Shown piece by piece: positions 34,754 through 42,693 of a stretch of 64,000 bases of DNA (positions within the stretch are counted from its first letter, which is position 1; each line of letters opens with the position of its first letter). The notes beneath the pieces were generated by a model. That model searched no databases. It was given only the letters and a program-made list of their open reading frames with translations, and was not told the DNA's origin. This stretch comes from Ilyomonas sp965214235 (GTDB lineage: Bacteria > Bacteroidota > Bacteroidia > Chitinophagales > Chitinophagaceae): positions 930,001 through 994,000 of the forward strand of contig CBDCBH010000002.1 of assembly GCA_965214235.1 (NCBI GenBank), written 5' to 3'. Both the position numbers and the translations under genes were made by a program.

Positions 34754-35007
34754 TCAATAAAAATATGCCTTTATCCGCTTACCATCTTTGCCAATGATGC
34801 CCGGCAATTCACCCGATTCAAGTTTAGCGATAATATCCTTTTGAAATGCTGTTGAAGCAAATGGGTTAAGTGCTTGTGGTTTCCCAGTAGCATTAGGCTT
34901 GCTATTGCTTGCGAGGTTGCCTTGCTTACTGTTTTACTACTTTGGTTTGTAAACCTCCCTACGGGCTTCGTGTTAGCCGGTAGCACCGGCGCATTGTTGC
35001 GGACCAT
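34754..35007 (-). pseudogene. Frameshifted small gene (about 85 codons)
   Basis: Start MVRNNAPVLPANTKPVGRF at 35007 reads to about KTVS in one frame. The sensible continuation lies in a neighbouring frame: ...NSKQGNLASNSKPNATGKPQ, then ALNPFASTAFQKDIIAKLES, GELPGIIGKDGKRIKAYFY and TGA at 34754. The two parts overlap without intervening stop, so one indel near 34940 explains it. The C-terminal segment looks constrained. The protein family is not recognised. It could equally be an intact short ORF of 50 aa. Confidence 0.45.
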
Positions 35008-35142
35008 GATATTGTATTTTTATAATAGTAAAAGTAAACCTTATTCTTACTTTTCCACTGCTAAGGGGAATAAAAACAGAGACACACCTTTCCTTACAAG
35101 AATTTTGAATCTCGCGGCGACCGCCTTTTTGACTTGAAAGAA

Positions 35143-35526
35143 TCAAACCATTTGCAGCAACTGGTTTCCATCAATATGTAGCTCTTTATGAACCGCTTTC
35201 AGAAAAGGAACATCAGGCTTTTGTTTACCGCTTAATATCAATGAAAACTTAGCATTGCTCACACCTAACTTCTTCGCCATCTCGCCTTGTCTGAGCCGGC
35301 GGTCATACATATAGTACTCTAATAATCCTTCAAGGGTTGTTATTTTCGGAGCCGGAAAGATTTCTTTTTCATAAGCCTGAGCCAGCAAAGCAAGGTTGCG
35401 CAGTTCATCCCCTTCTTCTTTGGTTATGCGAGCCTCACCTTTTTTCATAATAGTATCAATGCGCTGCATTGCACTATTGTACTCCTCTTGTGTCGAGATT
35501 TTTGTGTTGCGGTTTTTTGTTGCCAT
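35143..35526 (-). CDS. higA: HigA-type antitoxin (XRE helix-turn-helix)
   Basis: 127 aa from Met at 35526 (or 130 from 35535). The C-terminal XRE domain RQGEMAKKLGVSNAKFSLILSGKQKPDVPFLKAVHKEL has the HTH spacing of HigA, and the N-terminal helices (YNSAMQRIDTIMKKGEARIT) form the toxin-binding part of the long HigA2 type. It follows the toxin gene by about 70 bases, in toxin-first order. Autoregulates the module. Chromosome or element stabilisation is the inferred role. Confidence 0.85.
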   Translation of the reverse strand: MATKNRNTKISTQEEYNSAMQRIDTIMKKGEARITKEEGDELRNLALLAQAYEKEIFPAPKITTLEGLLEYYMYDRRLRQGEMAKKLGVSNAKFSLILSGKQKPDVPFLKAVHKELHIDGNQLLQMV

Positions 35527-35603
35527 AACAGCCAAGTTTGTTGTCGCTTTCAGGCGGCCAGTTTATTACTACCATAACCCCGGTAGTCAATAGGTTTGGA
35601 TAA

Positions 35604-35897
35604 TTAAAGGTCATCCAAAGAAACCTTGTCGTATTGTTTATGCGTGCCAATAAACCTTATGAAAACAGTTCTTTTGTTGAAAAAGATTCTTGCTATTAAC
35701 CGATAATGGTTTCCCTTAATGTTGAACACATATAAATCATTACCAACTGCATCAACGGAATTAAAAACGATTCTCATTTCATTGAAATTAGAAAAATCAG
35801 CCTTTTCCATTATCAGATACCAGGCAGCAAGAGAATCCGCAGCGGCTTTGTTGTTCCATAAATAATCTCTTATTGTGCCGTAACTGATAACAACCAT
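35604..35897 (-). CDS. higB: HigB-type mRNA-cleaving toxin
   Basis: 97 aa. ISYGTIRDYLWNNKAAADSL and AAWYLIMEKADFSNFNEMR match the HigB/RelE fold, DAVGNDLYVFNIKGNHYRLIARIFF is its core, and FIRFIGTHKQYDKVSLDD is the conserved C-terminal block with the histidine of the HigB2 group. Cleaves mRNA on the ribosome in its family. Next to the integrase gene (80 bases). Confidence 0.88.
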   Translation of the reverse strand: MVVISYGTIRDYLWNNKAAADSLAAWYLIMEKADFSNFNEMRIVFNSVDAVGNDLYVFNIKGNHYRLIARIFFNKRTVFIRFIGTHKQYDKVSLDDL

Positions 35898-35978
35898 TGT
35901 TTACATTCTTACCCGAAGGTAATACTTTTTTAGGTTTCCTAAAAAATGTTTAGGTTTCCTAAACATTGGAATATTGAT

Positions 35979-37316
35979 CTAAACGATTCTTAAATCGATC
36001 ATCTTGTCGTTCCAACCTTTCTTATAATGTTCGTTCAACCGCTTGGCTGTGTCAAGCTTGCTCACTTTGATATACTTTAAAAATGCTTTCTCTGTTGTAT
36101 GCCCGGTTATCTTCATAATATCAAGTACAGGAAATCCGGATAAGAAAAGGTTCGTGGCAAATGACCGGCGTGCGGTATGCGATGAAATGCAATCATACAA
36201 AGGCAAGTCGGGCTGCATTGTTAGCCGCCCTGTTTGCTTCAAACCTGCCATCTCTCCTACTTCTTTGATATACTCATTAAACTTTTGATTTGATGGCGCC
36301 CTGGGCAGCTTATTGGCATTTTCGCCATACTTTATAAAGATTGCCTGTACAACCGGGTTGCAGGGAATAATTACGCGCTCCTTTGTTTTCTGTGTCAGCA
36401 TTTTTATGTACAGCTCACCATCCATATCAACGATGTTTTGCGGCTGCACATTGGAATAATCTGAAAAGCGCAAACCAACAAAGCAGGCAAATACAAACAA
36501 GTCCCGGACCTGTTCCAAACGCTTGTTGCCGGTAAGGTCAAGATCAAACAATTTCTTAATCTCTTTTTCAGTAAGATAAATAGCTTCTGTTTCTTCTTCT
36601 GAATAAACAAACTTTTTATGTTTGAAAATATAATTGCCGGTTTCCTCCAAATCAACGGCTTCGCCCATTACGGCTTTCAGCAAGCGTATGTCTTTAGCAA
36701 TGGTATTGTTATTTAATCGTAAATCATCAGCCAGGTAAGATGTGTATTTATAGAAGAAATCAAGCGAAATAGTATCATAATCCACCTTGCACTTTTTAGC
36801 TGCCTGGTAGCCTTCCAAATGCTTTTTAAAATACTTATAGTTGTCAAGTGTGGCTGCACTTTTCTTCTTGCCTTTGTGCTTTATTTCGCCCGATATGAAG
36901 CGGTCGATCAGTTTAAAAAAAGTTGGTTTGTCTTTTTCATTTGGCACTTTATTCTGGTCGATGATCGCTTGCAGGTAGGCTTTTAAAGTTTCAGGTGAAG
37001 GCACGCCATTTACTAATTCCTTTTTGTAAGCACTTTCCGTTGCATCACTGAGAACATCTAACAAATAATTTAAAGAATTACGCTTATCAATTTTTCTATC
37101 GTCTATTTCTTTAGAGTAATCTTTCTTTTTAGCCATCAACCTTTGATGAGTTAAACTCCACCAGTCAGGATTGATACGCTGCCCAAACGAAAAGAACAAT
37201 TTATAACCGCTGTATTTGTATTGAAGATAAATTAAACACTTTCCTTCGTTGTCTTTCGGTTTCAGATAAAAGTTCGGCTGCGGATTACGTGGCATTTCAT
37301 TAAAGTTTACAGCCAC
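35979..37316 (-). CDS. Tyrosine integrase of the element
   Basis: 445 aa. SAM-like arm-binding and core domains (about residues 15-230) precede the catalytic domain with R283 in CFVGLRFSDYS, the box HTARR (H380, R383), H406 in GHTTEKAF and nucleophile Y415 in KYIK. All catalytic residues are present. It lies 150 bases from the putative attR with the 12-bp arm-type repeats between, the standard layout. Similar to Bacteroidota transposon and prophage integrases. It probably catalyses the 13-bp core exchange. Confidence 0.93.
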   Translation of the reverse strand: MAVNFNEMPRNPQPNFYLKPKDNEGKCLIYLQYKYSGYKLFFSFGQRINPDWWSLTHQRLMAKKKDYSKEIDDRKIDKRNSLNYLLDVLSDATESAYKKELVNGVPSPETLKAYLQAIIDQNKVPNEKDKPTFFKLIDRFISGEIKHKGKKKSAATLDNYKYFKKHLEGYQAAKKCKVDYDTISLDFFYKYTSYLADDLRLNNNTIAKDIRLLKAVMGEAVDLEETGNYIFKHKKFVYSEEETEAIYLTEKEIKKLFDLDLTGNKRLEQVRDLFVFACFVGLRFSDYSNVQPQNIVDMDGELYIKMLTQKTKERVIIPCNPVVQAIFIKYGENANKLPRAPSNQKFNEYIKEVGEMAGLKQTGRLTMQPDLPLYDCISSHTARRSFATNLFLSGFPVLDIMKITGHTTEKAFLKYIKVSKLDTAKRLNEHYKKGWNDKMIDLRIV

Positions 37317-37329
37317 AAATATATGCCAG

Positions 37330-37353
37330 GTGGCTCTAAAAGTGGCTCTAAAA
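37330..37353. repeat. Tandem 12-bp repeat GTGGCTCTAAAA next to integrase
   Basis: GTGGCTCTAAAA occurs twice in direct succession, starting 14 bases upstream of the integrase start codon. Direct repeats between int and the core are typical integrase/excisionase arm-binding sites. Confidence 0.55.
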
Positions 37354-37466
37354 CTTTACAATACTTAACAATCGGTATAAAGCCTTGCTTTTGAAAGCAT
37401 CGTAAACATAGAGTTTTATATACAAACTGACAATAAATGTAAAGAGGTGTAAAAATAGTTGCTGTA

Positions 37467-37479
37467 CTACCCCTACAGC
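37467..37479 (+). other. Putative attachment core (integrase end)
   Basis: CTACCCCTACAGC repeats the 3' end of the tRNA-like gene. The bases GCTGTA at 37461-37466 make an inverted repeat with TACAGC. Immediately beyond it lies the terminator hairpin expected after the original RNA gene. Confidence 0.6.
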
Positions 37480-37483
37480 TTTT

Positions 37484-37511
37484 AAGTCTTACTTTTTTTT
37501 GAGTAAGGCTT
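37484..37511 (+). terminator. Orphan intrinsic terminator, likely the former terminator of the tRNA-like gene
   Basis: AAGTCTTAC pairs with GTAAGGCTT (9 bp, one T.G) with a 10-nt T-rich loop and is followed by TTTGTTTTA. It starts 4 bases after the att core. No gene reads into it now except the element integrase region in antisense, so it fits the displaced end of the RNA gene. Confidence 0.65.
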
Positions 37512-37617
37512 TTTGTTTTATGTGATCATATTGCCAACCCGGAATCTTAAAATTGTACAAGGCTTCGCAATGCTTTAGTTAGATGTTTACTTTTAGCCCC
37601 TCAACAGCCACTGCGCA

Positions 37618-39108
37618 ATGGGTATTATCCGGAAACAAAGTATTTTTTCTTCCTTTTTTTCATATGTCGGTTTTGCAATCGGAGCGGTAAACAAGCTGCT
37701 TATTTTTCCGGCTTTTTTTTCAAGCAAACAAATCGGTTTAACAGCATTGCTGGTTGATTTAAGCTTGGTATTTTCAGCCGTCGCAACGTTAGGTACAAAC
37801 TCTATCACCTATAAATTTTTTCCTTTTTACAGAGAATATCTACCTAAGAAAAAAAACGATCTTCCTGCCTTTACACTCTTTGTTTGTTTGGGCGGCTGCA
37901 TTATAATGATAAGCGCTTTGTTTTTATTCCAAAATTTAATTTCAAGAAAGTTTGGCGCACAATCGCCGCTGTTTGTAAGCCATTATAATTTGCTGTACCC
38001 GTTAGTTGTTTCAACAGCTTTGTTTAGTTTGTTTGAATCGTACGCGTGGAGCATTCAAAAGACTGTTGTTTCCAACTTCCTCCGCGAAGTTGCCTTTCGA
38101 ATCTTTGTCTTAATAATGCTTCTGTCTTACATCTACAAATACATTTCGTTAGAAACATTTTTTACTTTGTATTCGTTTATTTATGTGCCATCAGTTATCA
38201 TTTTACTCATCTATTTAATAAGAAGCGGTAACTTTCCTCTCAACTTTTCCATCAGCAATGTAACTAAGCGCATTTATAAACGAATCATCACTTTTGGTTC
38301 GCTTATTTTTTCAAGTTCCCTGCTAAATGTTATTTCACGAGCCATTGATGTAATTTTCCTTGCCAGCCAAAGCACAGGCGGTTTAAGCGATGCCAATGTG
38401 TTTTCTTATGGCTCGTATATGATTAGTATTATGGAAGTGCCGCAACGCAGCATTATTGCCATTGCAACACCCATTATTGCACAAGCCTGGCGCGATAAAG
38501 ACAGAAAAAAGATTGAAGATTTATATCACAAAACATCACTTAATTTGCTGATTGTGGGTCTTGGTATCTGGGGACTTATTTTTTTAAATATGAATAATGC
38601 TATTCACTATTTAGGTAAAGAATATGCGCCTATGAAAATAGTGTTTATAATTATGGGTATCGCTAAATTAATTGATTTAGGAACCGGTGCTAACTCCCAA
38701 ATTTTATTATTAAGCAAATACTGGCGATTCGATTTTTTTACCAACATTACGTATGTGTTAATATCGCTTCCGCTGAATTATATTCTCATCCATAAATTCA
38801 ATATTTACGGACCTGCCTGGGCAAGCTTAATTGCTATGACCGTTTTTAATTCGGTGCGTTTTTTATATATCTGGAAGTTTTTCCGCATACAGCCTTTTAC
38901 AAAGGCTACGGCATTCGCAATTGCATTGGCAGCATTATCAATTGGCATGGTAAACTTTATGCCGTTGATAGTTAATATCTATGTTGATGTTATTATTCGT
39001 TCCATTATATACGCAAGTGTTTTTGCTGGAAGCATTTTATTGTTGCATATCTCGCCCGACATTACGAGTTTGTATCAAAACGCATTGCTGCGATTGAAAA
39101 GGCAATAG
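37618..39108 (+). CDS. Polysaccharide/lipid flippase, Wzx-like (MATE/MOP superfamily)
   Basis: 496 aa, about 14 transmembrane helices starting with GIIRKQSIFSSFFSYVGFAIGAVNKLLIFPAFF, the typical first helices of Wzx-like flippases, and ANVFSYGSYMISIMEVPQRSI in the seventh region. Exports lipid-linked sugars in the family. There are no glycosyltransferase neighbours in the window, so the substrate is open. Start 106 bases after the orphan terminator. Confidence 0.85.
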   Translation: MGIIRKQSIFSSFFSYVGFAIGAVNKLLIFPAFFSSKQIGLTALLVDLSLVFSAVATLGTNSITYKFFPFYREYLPKKKNDLPAFTLFVCLGGCIIMISALFLFQNLISRKFGAQSPLFVSHYNLLYPLVVSTALFSLFESYAWSIQKTVVSNFLREVAFRIFVLIMLLSYIYKYISLETFFTLYSFIYVPSVIILLIYLIRSGNFPLNFSISNVTKRIYKRIITFGSLIFSSSLLNVISRAIDVIFLASQSTGGLSDANVFSYGSYMISIMEVPQRSIIAIATPIIAQAWRDKDRKKIEDLYHKTSLNLLIVGLGIWGLIFLNMNNAIHYLGKEYAPMKIVFIIMGIAKLIDLGTGANSQILLLSKYWRFDFFTNITYVLISLPLNYILIHKFNIYGPAWASLIAMTVFNSVRFLYIWKFFRIQPFTKATAFAIALAALSIGMVNFMPLIVNIYVDVIIRSIIYASVFAGSILLLHISPDITSLYQNALLRLKRQ

Positions 39109-39154
39109 TTTCTTATCTTCATCATCTTACTTCATCATTCCTTATTCTAACGGC

Positions 39155-40417
39155 ATGGAACGCTTTCAGGGTTTAATTGGTATCGCTTTAATTTTAGGTG
39201 TTGCATTTTTATTTTCTAACAATAGAAAACACATCAATTACCGGCTTGTAGGTAGCGGTATCGCCTTGCAGATAATCATTGCGTTTTTAGTGTTTAAAGT
39301 AACGCCGGTTGCCCGCTTTTTTCAATGGTTAGGTCATGGTATGCAACTGATTGAAGGCTTTGCTTTCAAGGGAGCATCGTTTGTGTATGGTGGCATCGCC
39401 GTGCCTGCTGCCAACAACACTGTTGCCGATTATGCAGTGAGCGGTTTTGTATTTGCTTTTAATGTAACGGCAACCATTATTTTGGTGTGTGCGCTGGTAG
39501 CAATATTTTATCATTACGGCATTATGCAACGTGTGGTTTCGGTTATTGCAAAAGCTATGAATTTTGTGATGCATGTAAGCGGTGCCGAAGCATTGAGTAA
39601 TGTTGCCAGCGCCTTTGTTGGGCAGGTAGAAGCGCAGGTAATGATTCGCCCTTATTTAAAAGGAATGACGCGCAGTGAGCTGCTTGCCAGCATGAGCGGA
39701 AGCCTTGCCTGTATTGCCGGAGGCATTTTGGTTGTGTATGCCAACATGGGTGCACAGGCAGGTTTAAATTTAGCTCCTAAATTAATTACGGCAAGTTTAA
39801 TGGCTGCACCTGGCGCATTGGTTATTTCTAAAATTGTATTTCCTGAAATGGAAGAAAGCCAAACGCTGGGGAAAGTAAAATTAGAAGTGAAAAGCAATTA
39901 TACCAATGTGATTGATGCCATTTCACACGGCGCTGGCGATGGCTTTAAAATAGCGATGAATGTGATAGCGATGCTCATTGGTTTTATCGCGGTTATTTCA
40001 TGTCTTGATTATGTTTTAATAAAGATTGGACACATTTTCAATCCTCATTTTACGTTGTCGCTCAACTTTATTTTTAGCAAATTGTTTTATCCGTTTGCCT
40101 GGGCTATGGGCGTGCCGCAACAAGATGTAAATAGCGCTGCAACGTTATTAGGTCAAAAATTAACTATCAACGAGTTTGTTGCATTTAAAAGCTTAACTAC
40201 AAAAGCGGTTCCTGTAATTACTCAAAAAGGTTTGCTTATTATCAGCATTGCTATTTGCGGCTTTGCCAATTTTAGCAGTGTGGGGATGCAGATTGGAGGT
40301 ATTGGCGAATTGGCTCCTGAACGACGAAGCGATTTAGCCAAACTGGGGCTGAAAGCCTTGCTGTGCGGCACTTTGGCGAGTTATTTAAGTGCAACCATTG
40401 CAGGTATTTTAATGTAG
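39155..40417 (+). CDS. NupC/CNT family nucleoside transporter
   Basis: 420 aa concentrative nucleoside permease. Core motif blocks: LSNVASAFVGQVEAQVMIRPYL (family signature region), GSLACIAGGILVVYANMGAQ, AISHGAGDGFKIAMNVIAMLIGFIAVI and CGFANFSSVGMQIGGIGELAPERRSDL. Ten or so membrane helices, ion-coupled uptake inferred. 46 bases after the flippase. Confidence 0.93.
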   Translation: MERFQGLIGIALILGVAFLFSNNRKHINYRLVGSGIALQIIIAFLVFKVTPVARFFQWLGHGMQLIEGFAFKGASFVYGGIAVPAANNTVADYAVSGFVFAFNVTATIILVCALVAIFYHYGIMQRVVSVIAKAMNFVMHVSGAEALSNVASAFVGQVEAQVMIRPYLKGMTRSELLASMSGSLACIAGGILVVYANMGAQAGLNLAPKLITASLMAAPGALVISKIVFPEMEESQTLGKVKLEVKSNYTNVIDAISHGAGDGFKIAMNVIAMLIGFIAVISCLDYVLIKIGHIFNPHFTLSLNFIFSKLFYPFAWAMGVPQQDVNSAATLLGQKLTINEFVAFKSLTTKAVPVITQKGLLIISIAICGFANFSSVGMQIGGIGELAPERRSDLAKLGLKALLCGTLASYLSATIAGILM

Positions 40418-40771
40418 GTTTTCTTTTACTGCATTATTTATCAGGTTAAATAATAACCTCTGTTTCAGGTTGATCAAATGAAGATGCCGTTTGTTTGTTA
40501 GCATAAAAAATATCTTCATTAGTCATATCATTTTTCTTCTTTGTATTGATATAATGAAAGAGATAACAACCCGACAAAAACAAAACAATGTACAACATAC
40601 ACCACTCCTTTTCTTTTATTCGAATGCAAAACAGACGTTGCGGGAAACATCAGGTTTACTAAAGAAAAGAAAATGTTGTGTCAGTGAGTGAAATGTTGTT
40701 TTGTATCAACAAAAAATGTGAATGGCTTATCAATAATTTAAAAGAAGTAGATAATAAATAACGCCTTTGTA
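40418..40771. other. Intergenic stretch with a weak hairpin
   Basis: AGGTTA (40443-40448) and TAACCT (40454-40459) form a small stem after the CNT gene, without a long T-run. A 66-codon + frame (40491-40691) has no ribosome site and no recognisable composition, so nothing else is supported here. Convergent region between the CNT gene and the - strand MoeZ-like gene. Confidence 0.4.
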
Positions 40772-41926
40772 TTAAGATTGAATCAAATCAAACTCTCTCA
40801 AATATCCATCAATGCCGCCCTTTAAATTGTACAAATTGGTAAAGCCAAATTTATCTTCCAGTTCACGGATAGCTTTCGCGCTTCTGCCTCCCATTTTGCA
40901 ATGAATAATAACCTTTTTATTGCGCTGTATTTTATCCTTATTCTCTGCCACCGTTGCCAACGGAATTAACAACGCACCAATGTTGGCAGCTTCATATTCT
41001 TCGGGTTCACGCACGTCAATCACTTGTATGTCTTCTTCTTTTTGCAACCACTCATACAACTGTTCAGGTAACACTTCTTTCACTGTTTTTTCAACCGCTT
41101 TCATTCCGCAGAATTGTTCATAATCTATCAGTTTTGTAATGGTTGGATTTGTACCTGTAAGCGGATTATCAGGGTTGTGTTTAAAAGTAAAAATGCGCGA
41201 CTCAAAAGAAAGGGCATCAAAAATATAAAACCTGCCAACCAATGGCTCGCCAATTCCGGTAATAATTTTGATAACTTCCAATGCCTGCAAGCTGCCAATA
41301 ATGCCAGGTAGCACACCTAACACGCCACCTTCGGCGCAGCTTGGCACCAAACCGGGTGGCGGTGGAGAAGGATACAAATCGCGATAATTAGGGCCCTTTA
41401 CGCCCTCTTTGTTGGTATAATTAAACACCGAAACCTGCCCTTCAAATTGAAAAATAGAAGCGTAAACATTGGGTTTGTTCAACAATACACAAGCATCATT
41501 CACTAAGTAACGGGTTGGGAAATTATCAGTGCCATCCGCCACTACATCATACTCTTGTATCAACTCTAAAGCATTGTAAGAAGTAAGTTGCGTATTGTAA
41601 ACATTGATGTTGATATAAGGATTCAACGATAACAAACGCTGCCTTGCCGCTTCTGCTTTTGATTTTCCTACTTCCTGCACACCAAACAACACTTGCCGGT
41701 GAAGATTGCTGTCGTCCACCACATCATAATCTACAATGCCAATAGTGCCCACACCAGCGGCTGCCAAATATAGCAACACCGGACTTCCCAGGCCGCCGGA
41801 GCCAACCACCAAAACCTTTGCAGCTTTTAGTTTTTGCTGACCTTCCAAACCAAAATCGGTCATTATAATATGCCGGTTATAACGGTTCAGTTCTTCTTTT
41901 GAAAATTGTATGTCTTCTGTGTTCAT
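40772..41926 (-). CDS. MoeZ-like adenylyl/sulfurtransferase (E1-like domain plus rhodanese)
   Basis: 384 aa. The E1-like domain has the nucleotide loop VGSGGLGSP (41-49), D66 in IVDYDVVDDSNLHRQ with Arg77, and Cys197 in LVPSCAEGG. The rhodanese domain ends with catalytic Cys343 in IHCKMGGRS. The two CxxC zinc pairs of E. coli MoeB are absent (GPNYRDLYP, and no CPVC later), and ITKLIDYEQFCG links the domains as in mycobacterial MoeZ. It activates a sulfur-carrier C-terminus and loads sulfur. Last gene of a four-gene - strand run with JAMM, ThiS-like and SDR genes. Confidence 0.88.
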   Translation of the reverse strand: MNTEDIQFSKEELNRYNRHIIMTDFGLEGQQKLKAAKVLVVGSGGLGSPVLLYLAAAGVGTIGIVDYDVVDDSNLHRQVLFGVQEVGKSKAEAARQRLLSLNPYININVYNTQLTSYNALELIQEYDVVADGTDNFPTRYLVNDACVLLNKPNVYASIFQFEGQVSVFNYTNKEGVKGPNYRDLYPSPPPPGLVPSCAEGGVLGVLPGIIGSLQALEVIKIITGIGEPLVGRFYIFDALSFESRIFTFKHNPDNPLTGTNPTITKLIDYEQFCGMKAVEKTVKEVLPEQLYEWLQKEEDIQVIDVREPEEYEAANIGALLIPLATVAENKDKIQRNKKVIIHCKMGGRSAKAIRELEDKFGFTNLYNLKGGIDGYLREFDLIQS

Positions 41927-41937
41927 GTTTGTAGAAT

Positions 41938-42222
41938 TTAGTTAGGGTGAGCGCCGCCGGCAATAGCCGGAACTATGCTGATAACAGCCGATTCTGCAAC
42001 AGTTGTGTGCTGCTGCTGGAGATTGCGAATATCATCTTCGCCAACAAAAATATTAATGAACGGGCGCACTCTTTCTTCTGTATCAAATAAATGCTTTTTT
42101 AAGTCGGGAAATTTTAATGTCAGCTCCTGCAAGGCTTGCTGCACATTGCTTCCGGCTACATTTACTTTTGATGAATTGCCTGTGAATTTACGCAGAGGTG
42201 TTGGAATAATTATGGTTGCCAT
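41938..42222 (-). CDS. CysO/ThiS/MoaD-like sulfur-carrier protein with a C-terminal extension
   Basis: 94 aa from Met at 42222 (MATIIIPTPLRKFTGNSSKV), which is family-like; the frame is open to 42279. Beta-grasp pattern with ERVRPFINIFVGEDDIRN and the end ISIVPAIAGGAHPN. The Gly-Gly is followed by four residues, so the active thiocarboxylate cannot form until they are removed. The overlapping JAMM gene can supply that cut, as in the QbsD/QbsE and HcyD/HcyS pairs. It starts inside the end of the JAMM gene (35-base overlap), implying translational coupling. Confidence 0.88.
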   Translation of the reverse strand: MATIIIPTPLRKFTGNSSKVNVAGSNVQQALQELTLKFPDLKKHLFDTEERVRPFINIFVGEDDIRNLQQQHTTVAESAVISIVPAIAGGAHPN

Positions 42223-42664
42223 AAGCCCGTTTATTTTTTGAAACGATGTTTTGATTTGAAGTGATTTTTTCTTCTTCAAAAAAAGAATGATTATTCAGTT
42301 GCCAGCTTCTTGCCGATACTGATTTATCTTTTAAAACAGAGACGATAAGGTAAGAAAAATAAGGAAGCGCCATGCTTACATCTGTTGCCGATGGAACCGC
42401 TTCACAATTGGGATGCGAATGATAAATGCCTAACAAAATACACCCTTTTTCCTCACTTGTTTTTTCTGCCTTTTTATAATCATCCGAAGAAATTAAAAAT
42501 GAGTTTTCTTTTACTGCAGAAATATTTTCGCAGGGAACAATATAAGCCACTATCCGCTCATTCTCTTTTTCATAACCTAATAAAAAACCGCAGCATTCGT
42601 TAGGATAACCATGCAAGGCTTCGTTTGTGATCATGTGAAAACAATTTGGTTGGATTAATACCAT
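42188..42664 (-). CDS. JAMM (Mov34/MPN) metalloprotease
   Basis: 158 aa. Zinc site complete: Glu23 (NECCGFLLG), His82 and His84 in YHSHPN, Ser92 and Asp95 in PSATD. Homologues of this size (Mec, QbsD, HcyD) trim C-terminal residues from sulfur-carrier proteins or release cysteine from CysO-Cys. The tail after about residue 125 is Asn/Ser-rich and probably disordered. It overlaps the carrier gene by 35 bases and starts 29 bases after the SDR gene. Confidence 0.87.
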   Translation of the reverse strand: MVLIQPNCFHMITNEALHGYPNECCGFLLGYEKENERIVAYIVPCENISAVKENSFLISSDDYKKAEKTSEEKGCILLGIYHSHPNCEAVPSATDVSMALPYFSYLIVSVLKDKSVSARSWQLNNHSFFEEEKITSNQNIVSKNKRAYGNHNYSNTSA

Positions 42665-42693
42665 TGGGTGATAATAATTTCAGTTGCGCGCAA

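Larger units (their letters stand above)
17659..37479. mobile_element. Accessory region: IS-scrambled integrative element inserted at a tRNA-like gene
   Basis: Boundaries seen: two identical IS copies in inverted orientation, a 13-bp core CTACCCCTACAGC at the 3' end of the tRNA-like gene (25190-25202, - strand) and again at 37467-37479 (+ strand), and a tyrosine integrase beside the latter. Flipping 18659-25983 makes the cores direct repeats bounding about 17 kb and puts phage-like and replication genes on the - strand together. The chromosomal part inside this span is the tRNA-like gene and the Lrp gene. Only a tape-measure gene and a DUF5681 gene speak for phage structure. No portal, large terminase or capsid gene is seen, so the element is a remnant or a satellite-like form. 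Confidence 0.65.

Noticed and set aside
34874..35137. + strand ORF of 87 codons
   Set aside because: It lies over the frameshifted - strand gene and shows no composition of a real protein.
40491..40691. + strand ORF of 66 codons
   Set aside because: AT-rich intergenic sequence, no ribosome site, no pattern.
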